Shown: positions 1 to 8,425 of the stretch, piece by piece
How the letters are laid out: every line of letters starts with the position of its first letter
Numbering within the stretch: the first letter of the stretch is position 1
Assembly (NCBI RefSeq): GCF_025854275.1
Contig: NZ_CP107567.1
Location: 496,001 to 560,000 of the forward strand
Origin: Streptomyces peucetius
Lineage (GTDB): Bacteria; Actinomycetota; Actinomycetes; Streptomycetales; Streptomycetaceae
DNA: 64,000 nucleotides
Reading direction: 5' to 3'
Position numbers and translations under genes: made by a program
The notes under the pieces: generated by a model
Told to the model about the DNA's origin: nothing
Seen by the model: the letters and a program-made list of their open reading frames with translations, nothing else
The model's database searches: none

Positions 1-315
1 GTGCTCGACGGCGAGCGCGTAGCGCAAGGACTGGACATCGTCGTCCAGAAGGATCGCGACACCGGCCACCTCCCGGTCGAGCACCTGGCGCAGATCGCCG
101 TCCGTGGGTTGCGCCAGGTGGCGCACGAGGTGGCCCGCCGACCGCAGGGAACCACAGACCCTGCGCGCCATATCGCTGCCGATGACGACGAAATAGCGCT
201 CCTGTCCTCCCCCCGCGGTGAGCGGACCACTCAACGCTTCATGCGGGTTCTCCTCGGCGTGGACGTCGCTGCGGGAATGCTCAGAGGTCGAATCAGAGGT
301 CGAAGAGGCAGTCAT
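1..315 (-). CDS. TrkA-N-like NAD-binding protein, N-terminal part (runs off the window)
   Basis: The gene reads leftward from an ATG at 315 and stays open to base 1, so only the first 105 residues are visible. After a Ser/Thr/Glu-rich disordered stretch of about 40 residues comes RYFVVIGSDMARRVCGSL, a beta strand plus glycine-turn helix like the start of a Rossmann RCK/TrkA-N domain, and then VAGVAILLDDDVQSLRYAL, which fits the second half of such a fold. In actinomycetes such domains regulate potassium channels or ion transport. Its start overlaps the preceding small gene by 23 bp, which suggests translational coupling. The family call is inference from a short fragment; the catalytic or channel partner, if any, lies outside the window. 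Confidence 0.6.
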   Translation of the reverse strand, partial: MTASSTSDSTSEHSRSDVHAEENPHEALSGPLTAGGGQERYFVVIGSDMARRVCGSLRSAGHLVRHLAQPTDGDLRQVLDREVAGVAILLDDDVQSLRYALAVEH

Positions 316-490
316 CGGAACGGTAGGGCTCGCAGTCCAGGCAGCGGAGGGTCTGGCAGCCGTCGCAGCTGACGAGCAGCCGGCCGCAGTGGCACTCGGG
401 GTCGCTTGTCGTGGCGGGCCGGCCGCCGGCGGCCGGTCCGCCGAGGATGACGCCGGTAGGCGGGGCTGACTGCCCGGATGCGGCATTCAC
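293..490 (-). CDS. Small cysteine-rich (zinc-ribbon-like) protein
   Basis: A 65-residue protein whose C-terminal half contains CHCGRLLVSCDGC, then LRCLDC and a last DDC, a spacing of Cys pairs typical of a small zinc-binding ribbon. The N-terminal 30 residues are Gly/Ala/Pro-rich and probably disordered. The 3' end overlaps the next leftward gene (start at 315) by 23 bp, so the two are probably one transcript. No enzymatic motif is visible. The function is unknown; a structural metal-binding or nucleic-acid-binding role is possible, but nothing in the sequence decides it. Confidence 0.55.
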   Translation of the reverse strand: MNAASGQSAPPTGVILGGPAAGGRPATTSDPECHCGRLLVSCDGCQTLRCLDCEPYRSDDCLFDL

Positions 491-1049
491 TGGTCAACTC
501 CCATCGGATAGTGGTCGGGTCTGGCCGTACGCCGCCCGTGCGGGCAGCTCCAACGGCAGAGGCTGACGTCGCGGGCGGAGGGGAAGCACCGTATGCCTGC
601 GGATGTGCCCGCGGACGTGCCTGCCGTAATGCTTGCGAACGTGCCCGCTCAGTCCGGCCGACAGAGCCGGAGGACACATGGACAGTGGATCTGCTCCATC
701 GCAACCGCAATCGCCCGAACCACCGGATTCGCTTGCGCAGGACGCCAGGAGCAGGAAGGGCCCCGGGACTCGCCGGCCCTCGATGAGGACCACCCTGGCC
801 GGCGAAGAGCGCCGGGGGTCGCCCGGCGGAATCTCGCGTGCACCGACGCTAGAAGCGGCCTCGCCTGCACACCATGGACAGATGCCAGACTCCCGGCGAA
901 CTGATTCATACAAATGCTCAAAACGCTGGGGCGGGCAAGGGCGCGGGCCGGCGCATTCCGGGTCGCCCAATAGACGTCAACGCTCCCGGCCACACGATGT
1001 GAACCGATTTGGGTTCGGTAGGGACTCGATCATTTGAGAGGACCGAGTC
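491..1049. other. Stretch without a convincing gene
   Basis: About 560 bp upstream of the leftward Cys-rich gene. The open frames here have irregular composition and no recognisable domain. The segment should hold the promoter for the leftward pair, but I cannot point to a convincing -35/-10. The right edge abuts insertion-sequence remnants. Confidence 0.4.
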
Positions 1050-1263
1050 ATGGCACGTCCTCCCCCGTACCTGCTTGTGCTGCGCCGTCGTGCGGTGCGG
1101 ATGGTTTCGCCGAGGTGCGGCCCGACTACGACACCGAGTGGGCCGCGATGAAAGAGGTCACCGCGAAGCTCGGCATCGGCACGACCGAGGCGCTGCGCAA
1201 GTGGGTCCGGCAGGACGAGACCGACGCCGGTACCCGGCCGGGCACGACGACGGAGGAGTCGCC
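1050..1263 (+). pseudogene. IS3-family transposase OrfA remnant, frameshifted
   Basis: From the ATG at 1050 the reading frame gives a start like that of IS3 OrfA proteins (MARPPPYLLVLRRRAVRMV). The frame then slips near 1107, and the adjacent frame continues AEVRPDYDTEWAAMKEVTAK and LGIGTTEALRKWVRQ, the typical OrfA helix-turn-helix region. It ends at TTEES about base 1263, where the expected leucine-zipper part is missing and sequence of a different transposon begins. It is therefore dead: one frameshift plus a 3' truncation. The OrfB remnant of an IS3-type element lies about 1.5 kb to the right and could be the other end of the same disrupted element. Confidence 0.75.
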
Positions 1264-1447
1264 CCTCGGTGCCGGCGTCGTGCCAGGCCCGGCGCCAGCG
1301 CTGCACCGAGCGCACACTCACCCGTAAGTCCTTGGCGACCTCGGCGTTGGAGACACCGGCAGCGAATCGCTCCGCGGCCTCCAGCCGGATCCGCTCGCGA
1401 AACGCCTGCCGTTCAGGCGTCAGCCCACCACCCTGCGGATATCTCAC
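1264..1447 (-). pseudogene. IS630-family transposase N-terminal fragment
   Basis: Leftward frame starting at 1447 with MRYPQGGGLTPERQAF followed by ERFAAGVSNAEVAKDLRVSV and SVQRWRRAWHDAGTEG, the N-terminal helix-turn-helix of Streptomyces IS630-type transposases. Homology stops around 1263, exactly where the IS3 OrfA remnant on the opposite strand begins; the rest of the open frame is nonsense. The DDE catalytic domain is missing, so no activity is expected. Confidence 0.75.
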
Positions 1448-1946
1448 ACAGCCGGCATACCGCGACGATCACGCATCGTCAGCCCCCGACGACATCACGC
1501 CGAAAACCTCAGTAGCAGTCAACGGGCCCGGAGACTGCCTGAACCCGGAATGGTTGGCCCCTCGAACCGTGATCTACCGTGTCCGCCGGGGATGGACCAG
1601 ACCATGCGGGCACTATGTCGAAGGCGGTGATGGAGAGCGGACTGCTTTCTCGTATCCGCGCCATCCGGCGGGGGGTCAGGCCGCCGGTGGGCGTGGCTCC
1701 GTTCGCACTGTGGCCGCCATATGCGCCCTCATCAGCCCCTCGGTCTGCGCGCTCTTGCTGTGGCTGCCGGACCATCTTCCGAGCCGGAGTGGACCCGGCC
1801 GGAGCAGCGACCCCCGTCCCCTTGAGCCCCCTTGGCGAGCAACCCGAGCGCACCCCCCGTCGACGGGCGCGCCGAACTCGACGTACGCATCACCTGCCCC
1901 ACCGGGCGTGTCCATCCGCAATATCGGCAAAGGGAAAAAGAAATCC
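1448..1946. other. Stretch without a convincing gene
   Basis: About 500 bp between the IS630 fragment and a small membrane protein. Long open frames exist on both strands but look like GC-rich noise: Pro/Arg/Ser-rich with no domain. I see nothing functional apart from the presumed promoter of the gene at 1947. Confidence 0.4.
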
Positions 1947-2324
1947 GTGTTTACCTCCACATTTTCGACCACCGAGTGGTGGATAGCATCTGTCGTGTCC
2001 GGAATTGCCCTGGCCGTGGCGATGCAGTCGCTGGTCATCACGAGACGGCACAAGCTGATGATGGTGCTGCCGCCCTTGGCCGGTGCGGCATTCATTGTCC
2101 TGAGCTCGGCGGCGCGAGGTCACGAGGGCGAGACACCGTTGATGCTGTTCACGGCGACCGCGCTGGGGCTGGCGATCATGCGGCTCGTGTTCGCCGTGCA
2201 CCTCAGGCGTCAGATGGAACTAGTGCGTTCAGGGCAGCCCATGAAACAACTGACCGTCCTGCAGGTTGTGATCTTCTTCCTCGCCTTCGCGGCCGTCGTG
2301 ATGTCCATGGCCGTCTTCCTGTGA
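1947..2324 (+). CDS. Small four-helix membrane protein, unknown function
   Basis: From GTG 1947 the product has about 125 residues and four hydrophobic segments: WWIASVVSGIALAVAMQSL, LMMVLPPLAGAAFIVLSSA, LMLFTATALGLAIMRLVFAV and the C-terminal LQVVIFFLAFAAVVMSMAVF. Short charged loops (ITRRHK, HLRRQMELVRSG) suggest a small integral membrane protein with both ends on the same side. The start is uncertain: an in-frame GTG at 1908 is also possible, with AGGGAAAAAG lying between the two. It sits between insertion-sequence debris on both sides but looks intact. I do not recognise the family. Confidence 0.55.
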   Translation: MFTSTFSTTEWWIASVVSGIALAVAMQSLVITRRHKLMMVLPPLAGAAFIVLSSAARGHEGETPLMLFTATALGLAIMRLVFAVHLRRQMELVRSGQPMKQLTVLQVVIFFLAFAAVVMSMAVFL

Positions 2325-2524
2325 CGCCGCGGGGGCGCCCACGTCGATCGCCGGGTGCCCGGACCTCCAATGAACCGGGTCCAGGGGCGCTTGACCCTCG
2401 CTCGACGCAGGCGCGATACCGGTCGGGCACGACGCCCCCAGTTCGCCTCGAACGGAGCACCTAGCCTGCCCCTCGTCCCATCAGACCCGGCGAATCCCTT
2501 CATCTCGCCACCTGAGAACGCATC

Positions 2525-2746
2525 AGCCCTGGGCAGCGCGGGACGAACGAGAACACGAACGGGCATCTCCGCCAGTACTTTCCCAAGGGCACCGACCTGG
2601 CCAGGTGGTCGCCAGAGGAGCTCCAGACCGTGGCGCACACCCTCAACAGCAGGCCCCGGAAAACACTCGGCTGGAAAACACCCGCTGAAGCCCTGAACGA
2701 GCACCTACTATCAGCCCAACAAACCAGTGTTGCGACGACCGGTTGA
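2525..2746 (+). pseudogene. IS30-family transposase C-terminal fragment
   Basis: The frame reads QRGTNENTNGHLRQYFPKG, then WSPEELQTVAHTLNSRPRK and TLGWKTPAEALNEHL before a TGA at 2744. This is the end of the DDE domain of IS30-type transposases: the conserved RGTNENTNGL-like block containing the catalytic Glu, plus the NxRPRKxLGWKTP block. Everything upstream of the block is missing, so it is a 5'-truncated relic. Confidence 0.8.
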
Positions 2747-2779
2747 ATTCGCCCAATAAACGTCCCTCACGTCGACCCG

Positions 2780-2925
2780 GCCGCAGCTGGAGAAGGCCGG
2801 CATCGCCGCCTCGATCGGATCGGTCGGCGACGCCTGCGACAACGCCCGGATGGAGTTTCACGCTCGGCCTGTTCAAAACCGAGGGCATCCCGCTGATCAG
2901 CCCCCGGCACGTCGATCTTGATGAG
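2780..2925 (+). pseudogene. IS3-family transposase OrfB C-terminal fragment, frameshifted
   Basis: The frame from about 2787 reads LEKAGIAASIGSVGDACDNA and RME, the conserved IS3 OrfB block with the catalytic D before DNA and the E of the RME motif. The frame then breaks and the next one continues FTLGLFKTEGIPLI. Only about 45 codons remain and they are split by a frameshift, so it is a relic. Together with the OrfA piece at 1050 it may be the other end of one IS3 element whose interior was replaced by other IS fragments. Confidence 0.75.
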
Positions 2926-2945
2926 TCGATCTTGATGAGATCACC

Positions 2946-4538
2946 TCACTCCACTGGAATCGACTGCGCGTGATGGAAGATGTTCGCCGGATCCCAGCGG
3001 CGCTTTACGGCAACGAGGTTCCGTTGGTTGTTGCGGAAGTTATTGAGGAAGTAGAGCCACAGCGCGTCATCGATGTTGCCCTCGGCGTGTGTGCCGAGAA
3101 CACTGTCCGGGTAATTGTAGTATGCGCCTGCAACCGTTCCACTCGGATCATTGGCCGGGTCGGGGGTCCCGCCGTACTCGGCGTAGACCTCTCGGTAGAA
3201 CTCGTTGATCCATCCCAGATGGGCCTCGGCTTGGGTGTCGTAGGGGGCCTGTCTTCCCTCGCCAGGACGCGAAGCATTGAGCCAGTAGGTCTGATACTGC
3301 AGCTTCATGATCGCGTCGCGTTGGGGAACTGCGGTCGCGCCGGGAGCAACCCGGTTGATGGCCCCCCCGTAACTGTCGACCTGCAAGAGACTCTGGCTCA
3401 TATCCGACTGGGAGACACCTTTTGGGGTCGTGTTGAGCCAGCGATGGATCGCAGCAACTTGATTCGGCGGGAAGGGCTTGTTCATGTAGGCGGACTTGTA
3501 CTTGCCGAACTGGTTGGGCCCCGAACCGTTCAGAGTCTGCAGCGCTTCGAGGTAGGTAACGTGTTGAACGCTCTGGTTGCCTATAGGGGCCGTCGTCCAA
3601 GCTGGATGGCCGCCGAGCGGGTTTCGCAACGGCGCGTGGTCGACGATCGCCCCGAAGCGCGTTCGCGCTTCTGTGTACCGTCGCTCGACCTCGGTCCGGT
3701 GGTCGAGGTGAGTGGCCCCTTCGGGAGACACGGCTTGGACGATCATGCCGAGCTGCCCGGACGATACGTGCGTGAGCTTCAGCAAGCTGAACTCGTTCTC
3801 GGGCATGTCACTCACGAAGTCTGCATAGCAGGCAAGCAAGTCCGCGAAGGAATCTGTGTCGATCGATGTCCAGTCCCAGGAGAGGGTGTAGATCGAAGCG
3901 AACTCCGGGGCCTCGGGCAGCTCATCAAAGTAGTAGCGCAGGATGACACCGAAATTGCCGCATCCGCCCCCCCGTAGGGCCCAAAAGAGGTCTCGTTCGT
4001 CGTTCGAGGCGCTCATCGCCGACACGTGATGCAGCTCAGCACTGTTCGACGACGCGTTCCAGGTCACGATGTCGACCGCGCTGAGGTGGTCGACGATCAA
4101 ACCGCACAATCTCGACAAGAGTCCGTATCCACCCCCGGTGATGTGACCCCCGGCACCGACCGAGTAGCAGCTTCCTCCGGGAAGCGTCTTGCTGAAACCG
4201 TTTAGCAAGACTCGGTAAACGGACCAGTTCTCACAACCTGCCTCGATGAAGAAAACGGCCCGTCGTTCATCCCAGCCGACACGGTTCATCGAAGACATGT
4301 CGACGATGGCCTTGGTCGTACCGTTGTATACGAAGTTCTCGTAGCAGTGGCGCCCGGACACGACCTTGACCTCGCGCCCGTAGCGGGAGATGGCTTCGCT
4401 GACTTGTGTGACCGCCTCAGCATCGTTCTTGGGGACATAAACTGCCTCGAGCTTCGAGGCGAACCAGCGCCGGTCGAAGCCTTGTCGGTCGCTGAGCACG
4501 ACGGGACGTGAACCGACGCTCGCAGACGGGGTAGACAT
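2946..4538 (-). CDS. FAD-linked oxidase of the berberine-bridge-enzyme (BBE) family, bicovalent flavin type
   Basis: A 530-residue oxidase. SGRHCYENF carries His64 and GGSCYSVGAGGHITGGGYG carries Cys124; these are the two residues that bind FAD covalently (8-alpha-His, 6-S-Cys) in enzymes such as aclacinomycin oxidoreductase and many carbohydrate oxidases, with the same 60-residue spacing. A PCMH-type FAD domain occupies the first ~220 residues, and the C-terminus shows the BBE signature (AYYNYPDSVLG and W-DPANIFHHAQSI). No signal peptide is evident. Such enzymes oxidise sugar or alcohol hydroxyls, or C-C bonds, with O2. It is the second gene of an operon, 61 bp after the SIS-domain gene. The codon third positions are less GC-rich than those of most neighbours, which suggests recent transfer. 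Confidence 0.85.
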   Translation of the reverse strand: MSTPSASVGSRPVVLSDRQGFDRRWFASKLEAVYVPKNDAEAVTQVSEAISRYGREVKVVSGRHCYENFVYNGTTKAIVDMSSMNRVGWDERRAVFFIEAGCENWSVYRVLLNGFSKTLPGGSCYSVGAGGHITGGGYGLLSRLCGLIVDHLSAVDIVTWNASSNSAELHHVSAMSASNDERDLFWALRGGGCGNFGVILRYYFDELPEAPEFASIYTLSWDWTSIDTDSFADLLACYADFVSDMPENEFSLLKLTHVSSGQLGMIVQAVSPEGATHLDHRTEVERRYTEARTRFGAIVDHAPLRNPLGGHPAWTTAPIGNQSVQHVTYLEALQTLNGSGPNQFGKYKSAYMNKPFPPNQVAAIHRWLNTTPKGVSQSDMSQSLLQVDSYGGAINRVAPGATAVPQRDAIMKLQYQTYWLNASRPGEGRQAPYDTQAEAHLGWINEFYREVYAEYGGTPDPANDPSGTVAGAYYNYPDSVLGTHAEGNIDDALWLYFLNNFRNNQRNLVAVKRRWDPANIFHHAQSIPVE

Positions 4539-4599
4539 GTTTAGGACTCCACAATCGAGAAAGGACGGTGTGCGGTTGGGAAGCGGTGCCGCGAGGGCT

Positions 4600-5928
4600 T
4601 CAATAGCCGCGCTCGAGAAAGCTCGCTTGGGCCTGATCGTCGTATTCGATCGCCCCGACTTCCCAGTAGTTTTGCCAGTAGTTGGGCGTCTGGTTGCGTT
4701 GGACCATGTGATAAGTCCACTGAGCAGTCAGCAGCCAAAGCACCAGATTCCCGGAAAGCCCGCTGATCGGACAAACCGGCTCGTCAAAGCCCGGGATGTC
4801 GAGGATGCCCGCGCCGTCGCGGCTGTGCGTGTTGATGGCGACGTCCACGTAGTCGCTGAGAGAGCTGACACCTCCATTTCCGTCGAAGGGGCCAAACGCG
4901 ACGACCATCGCGCCGATTTGCTTGGCGTACTGAGCGACCTGGATCTCGTCGCTGTTGTCGGGGCTGATCGCGCCGATGAGCACGATGTCGTTGGCCTTGA
5001 GCTGCGTCTTGTACAAGTCGTAGGGCTGCATGATCATGCTGCCAGCGGCCGTCTCGTAGGCCTCATTAACAAACATGTTTTGAGTGCCTTCGTAGGGCGT
5101 TCCGGCCTGTGGATGCCCATACACGAGAAGGCGCGGGCGATCTGCGGACTCCGCGAAGAGCAGGATGCGGTCGGCCCAGGCACACGCCACGCGATCGATT
5201 AGCTCGAATTCTTGCTCGCGGATCCGCTCAAAGCTCCTCAGGGCATTGTCGAGGTATTCACGGGCCACGCCAGCGCCGTCATCGGATCCCTCGCTACTGA
5301 TCTGCTTGCACAAAGCGGCTGTGCAGGCCCAATAGACGAGGAATTGCGAGAGACCACTAGAAGAGATGATCTTGAACTCGGGAATCGCTGGAGTCGAGAT
5401 CACGCCGCAACTCCAAGTGCAGCCGCTGTCGAGCACACGGTCGCAAATCTGCTCGAGCGAGGCGCTCATCTTGACCGGCAAGAGAGACCCGATAGGGGTC
5501 TTATAGAAGCGGGCATAACTGCAGGTGATGCCGACGGTGTACGCGCCTCGGGCGCGAGCTTCGTCCGGTCCAACATCGGGAATGGTTCCTTTGTCGGGGT
5601 TGATCAGCGATGCGCCGTTCGTGAGCAAGAAGTCACCCGGTTTCATCTGTTTGTAATCCGCTGAGATGTTCCGGTCGGCACGCTGTGGCAGCACCGAGGG
5701 CTGCCCGGGAATGCCAGGGCTTGCCGCGAACATAGCGAAGTGCCCCACCAGGACGTGCGAAAAGATCCGACCGCCGGAGGCCTGACACTCGTAGGCGACC
5801 TTCATCGCCTCGCAGATTCCAGCGATCTGTGTGTCTCGAATGTGTCGACCTATCCCCTCGATCTCGGCATAGAAAAGCTCCATGTAGGACCTGCCGGCGA
5901 GAGGGGGTCCAACGGAAGAGTCGTTCAT
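4600..5928 (-). CDS. SIS-domain (phosphosugar-isomerase-like) protein of unusual type
   Basis: A 442-residue protein. The N-terminal part (EIEGIGRHIRDTQIAGICEA, then GGRIFSHVLVGHFAMF) looks like the entry helix and first strand-loop of SIS proteins that bind phospho- or aminosugars. A second Rossmann-like half has RLLVYGHPQAGTPYEG, then NDIVLIGAISPDNSDEIQVA and IGAMVVAFGPFDGNGGVSSL, which read as the S-x-S/T and strand motifs of a SIS fold. The C-terminus WELQ-like stretch (YWQNYWEVGAIEYDDQ) is unfamiliar. It is the first gene of a two-gene operon with the BBE oxidase. A role in isomerising or binding a sugar that the oxidase uses is an inference; the exact family is not recognised. Codon use is AT-shifted like that of its partner. 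The start at 5928 has AAAGGAAA just upstream. Confidence 0.6.
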   Translation of the reverse strand: MNDSSVGPPLAGRSYMELFYAEIEGIGRHIRDTQIAGICEAMKVAYECQASGGRIFSHVLVGHFAMFAASPGIPGQPSVLPQRADRNISADYKQMKPGDFLLTNGASLINPDKGTIPDVGPDEARARGAYTVGITCSYARFYKTPIGSLLPVKMSASLEQICDRVLDSGCTWSCGVISTPAIPEFKIISSSGLSQFLVYWACTAALCKQISSEGSDDGAGVAREYLDNALRSFERIREQEFELIDRVACAWADRILLFAESADRPRLLVYGHPQAGTPYEGTQNMFVNEAYETAAGSMIMQPYDLYKTQLKANDIVLIGAISPDNSDEIQVAQYAKQIGAMVVAFGPFDGNGGVSSLSDYVDVAINTHSRDGAGILDIPGFDEPVCPISGLSGNLVLWLLTAQWTYHMVQRNQTPNYWQNYWEVGAIEYDDQAQASFLERGY

Positions 5929-6365
5929 GCGCGTTTCCTTTCAGCTTTCGTGGATGGGGTCACCTGACGGACTTCGGGGATCCCGTGGGTGGGCACCGCT
6001 GAAGGGTCAACAAATGAATTTATTTCTTGTGCACTAACGGAAATAATTGGCGTGTTCGTCAAGCCCTCGTATGCCGGGGTCCCGGTAGTAGCGGCGGAAA
6101 AGTCACCGAAGTGCCTGGTCACCTCAATGCGACCCCAACGGCTTCCCCTCGCAGCGCACTGACTCTGCGGCAGATAGTGCGTAGCCACATGCCACTGGGT
6201 GGTGGTCTTCGCTATGGCTGTCACGGTCTCGCCGTCGGCTGAGATTACGGGGCTTCCGCTGCCGACTGTGCTGTGGATGGAGCCAACAAGTTGCCCATGA
6301 CGATGCACCCGCCTACGGCGACTGCTGAGTTGATACTCCGCTCTACAGGTGAGGCGAAAGCGCAT
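5925..6365 (-). CDS. Doubtful open frame in the leader of the SIS/oxidase operon
   Basis: A 146-codon frame whose stop overlaps the start of the SIS gene as ATGA, which would fit coupling. Against it, composition is erratic, no domain is recognisable, and its 3' third (about 6005-6060) is an AT-rich island that looks more like the operon promoter region. Listed so the region is not silent; I think it is more likely leader DNA than a gene. Confidence 0.22.
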   Translation of the reverse strand: MRFRLTCRAEYQLSSRRRRVHRHGQLVGSIHSTVGSGSPVISADGETVTAIAKTTTQWHVATHYLPQSQCAARGSRWGRIEVTRHFGDFSAATTGTPAYEGLTNTPIISVSAQEINSFVDPSAVPTHGIPEVRQVTPSTKAERKRA

Positions 6366-6984
6366 TCACGCGGACTCGTTGCGTCGACGACGCTGCGCAT
6401 TCGGTTCTAAATTAAGAGTCTCACGTTGCGGCGCCGTGGGTGCAAGTCGAGGCGCAGCGGCGTGCGGGCGATTATCCGCTTTTGAATAGTTTCTTATTCG
6501 ACGACTGCCTGTGCGCCCGGCGACAGTGGGTGCCTGCCGGAGCGTGCCGCGGCAGGACCGGTAGTTCCCAGGGGGCGGGCCGTGCGCCTCTGTTCAAAGG
6601 CTCCTCGGGGGACGAGGACGCAAAGCAGTGGCGGATCGGACAGCACTTCAGCTCGTCCATCGACGCCAGCTCCAGCGACCCCAACCCCCGGCTCACCCAG
6701 CCGTCACCAAGCGCGACGAACTCCTCGGCGTCTGGGACGCTCGGCCCACCTGGACCCTCTCTACAGCTCACCGGACCTGGGAGCCAAGTACGCGCAAGGA
6801 AAACCTCCAGCGCGTCTTCGCGGGGCTGGACAGGACCATGACCGTCAACTCACCCACTGTGGACCCCCTACGTCGAGGTCGGCGCATACAACCCCTCCGC
6901 TTCGACTACGCCGGCCCCATCGGGCAAGTTCAAGGGCACCCCGTCTTCACCGACGCCCTGTCAACCGAAAGCGCCCTGCACTTC
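6366..6984. other. Stretch without a convincing gene
   Basis: About 600 bp between the SIS/oxidase operon and transposase and permease fragments. Frames on both strands are short-lived or low-complexity. There is an AT-rich patch near 6470-6500. Nothing here could be matched to a family. Confidence 0.35.
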
Positions 6985-7107
6985 TACGACGCGACCAAGC
7001 GACCGGAACAGATCTTCCCGTCCTTCGTCGGCAAGTCGGTACGGGAGCTGATCCTCGACGGAACCCTGCTGCCGATCGACCGGGTCGCCGCCGACCGCCC
7101 GTACTCA
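6985..7107 (+). pseudogene. Transposase fragment (IS5-like)
   Basis: A frame around 6988-7104 reads DATKRPEQIFPSFVGKSVRE then LILDGTLLPIDRVAADRPYS. ILDGTLLPIDR is the first-Asp block of IS5-group DDE transposases. Only about 40 codons remain and they run directly into a different gene fragment (amino-acid permease), so this is an insertion scar that marks a recombination junction. Confidence 0.6.
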
Positions 7108-7724
7108 AGGACGGTTCGTACGTCGCCGCCCTGAACTCGATCGGCATTCCGCACGCCGGTCAGGTCATGAACGTCATCGTCCTGACCGCCGTCCTGTCCT
7201 GCCTCAACTCCGGTCTCTACACCGCCTCCCGCATGGCCTTCTCCCTCGGCCGGCGCGGAGACGCGCCCAAGGCCTTCGCGCATACCAACGCCCGCGGTGT
7301 GCCGCAGGCCGCGATCCTCGGTTCCGTCGTCTTCGGCTTCGTCGCCGTATGGTTCAACTACCACTGGAAGGACACCGTTTTCGACTTCCTGCTCAACTCG
7401 TCCGGCGCGGTGGCCCTGTTCGTGTGCCTGATGATCTGCTTCACCCAGCTGCGGATGCGCGGCATCATCCTGCGCGAGCAGCCGGAGAAACTGGTCGTCA
7501 GGATGTGGCTCTTCCCGTATCTGACCTGGGTCACCATCGCGATGATCTCGTCCGTCATCGTCTACATGCTGACCGATGAAGCCGGACGCGAACAGGTCGT
7601 CATGTCGCTGCTGGCCGCCGCCCTCGTCCTGGCGATCGCCGTCCTCCGCGACCTGACGGGCGCCGGCCGCAGGGACACGGACACCGGCGCCAGGGGTACC
7701 GAGGACTCGGTCACCCGCCCCTGA
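7101..7724 (+). pseudogene. Amino-acid permease (GABA-permease-like APC family), 5'-truncated
   Basis: From about 7104 the frame gives SYVAALNSIGIPHAGQVMN, then LSCLNSGLYTASRMAFSLGR and RGDAPKAFAHTNARGVPQAA, the second half of AAP/GABA-type proton-coupled amino-acid permeases (transmembrane helices about 7-12), ending normally at 7722. The first half, including the substrate-binding unwound TM1, is missing and replaced by a transposase relic, so transport is not expected. It could be expressed as a remnant because a frame stays open upstream, but that upstream part is not permease sequence. Confidence 0.8.
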
Positions 7725-7840
7725 GACGGAGGTGACCGGCCCGGGCCCGTGCGCCGGAGAGGAGGCGGGGTCCCCCGCCTCACACGGGCAACCACGGGCC
7801 CGCGGGGGCCAAGCCACTCCACCAACCTCTCCCCGCGTCC

Positions 7841-8245
7841 TCAGACGTGCTCCGGAAGCGGGCCAAGATGCTTCATCACGCGCTCGCGCAGGAGGAGGTA
7901 CTCCTCCCACCGGCGGGGCAGCGGGCCCGGCGGACGTTGGACGACGCGGGCCGCGGTGATGGCCTGACCGTGTTGGAACTGCTCACGGGTCAGGTCGAGT
8001 TCCACGCCGCTGGGCAGCCGGTTCCACCAGTGGAAGCCCTGCGGCCGGCCCTCCTGGTGCACCTCGCCGACGACGAGGTCGCCACCGAATATGTCATGGA
8101 CGATCAATGCGGTGACGTCGCAGTGGCCCCAGGCCGGGTTGCCCGGCTGCCATGCGATGCCGCTGATGTCGCTGGGGGAACTGGTGTCGCCGGCCCAGCC
8201 GACTCGCAGGGCCTTGTCGAGATCGAGCAGATTCCAAGGAAGCAT
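7841..8245 (-). CDS. YunG-like protein
   Basis: From ATG 8245 the product has 134 residues: MLPWNLLDLDKALRVGW, WGHCDVTALIVHDIFGGDLV, QGFHWWNRLPSGVELDLTRE and QF. The WGxCxVTAlvvqdxfGGdl block with an invariant Cys and the HWWNxLPxGxExDLTRxQF block are hallmarks of the YunG family, whose fold resembles NlpC/P60- or transglutaminase-like enzymes but whose activity is not established. AGGGTGG lies about 5 nt before this ATG and decides the start, although the frame remains open to 8422. It stands alone, convergent with the permease relic. Confidence 0.75.
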   Translation of the reverse strand: MLPWNLLDLDKALRVGWAGDTSSPSDISGIAWQPGNPAWGHCDVTALIVHDIFGGDLVVGEVHQEGRPQGFHWWNRLPSGVELDLTREQFQHGQAITAARVVQRPPGPLPRRWEEYLLLRERVMKHLGPLPEHV

Positions 8246-8425
8246 GTCGCCACCCTTGCAGCCACCACTGACATCACCGACGGCACAGGCGTCATGACCG
8301 CCCCGGAACCACTCATCATCCAGCACCTTTGCCCGGAGCGGGCCGTCCACAGCCAGGACGAGCACATCATGCACTGCGAGACCGGCCCCGCTCGCCGGCG
8401 GCCCTGCGACACCACCTGACAAGCA

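Noticed and set aside
1269..2324. Long frame that would extend the small membrane protein by over 200 residues
   Set aside because: The upstream part is Pro/Arg/Ser-rich noise and runs over the IS630 remnant; only the last ~125 codons look like a protein.
5925..6365. A third gene in the SIS/oxidase operon
   Set aside because: Only weakly supported (stop/start overlap); it contains an AT-rich promoter-like island, so it is listed with very low confidence only.
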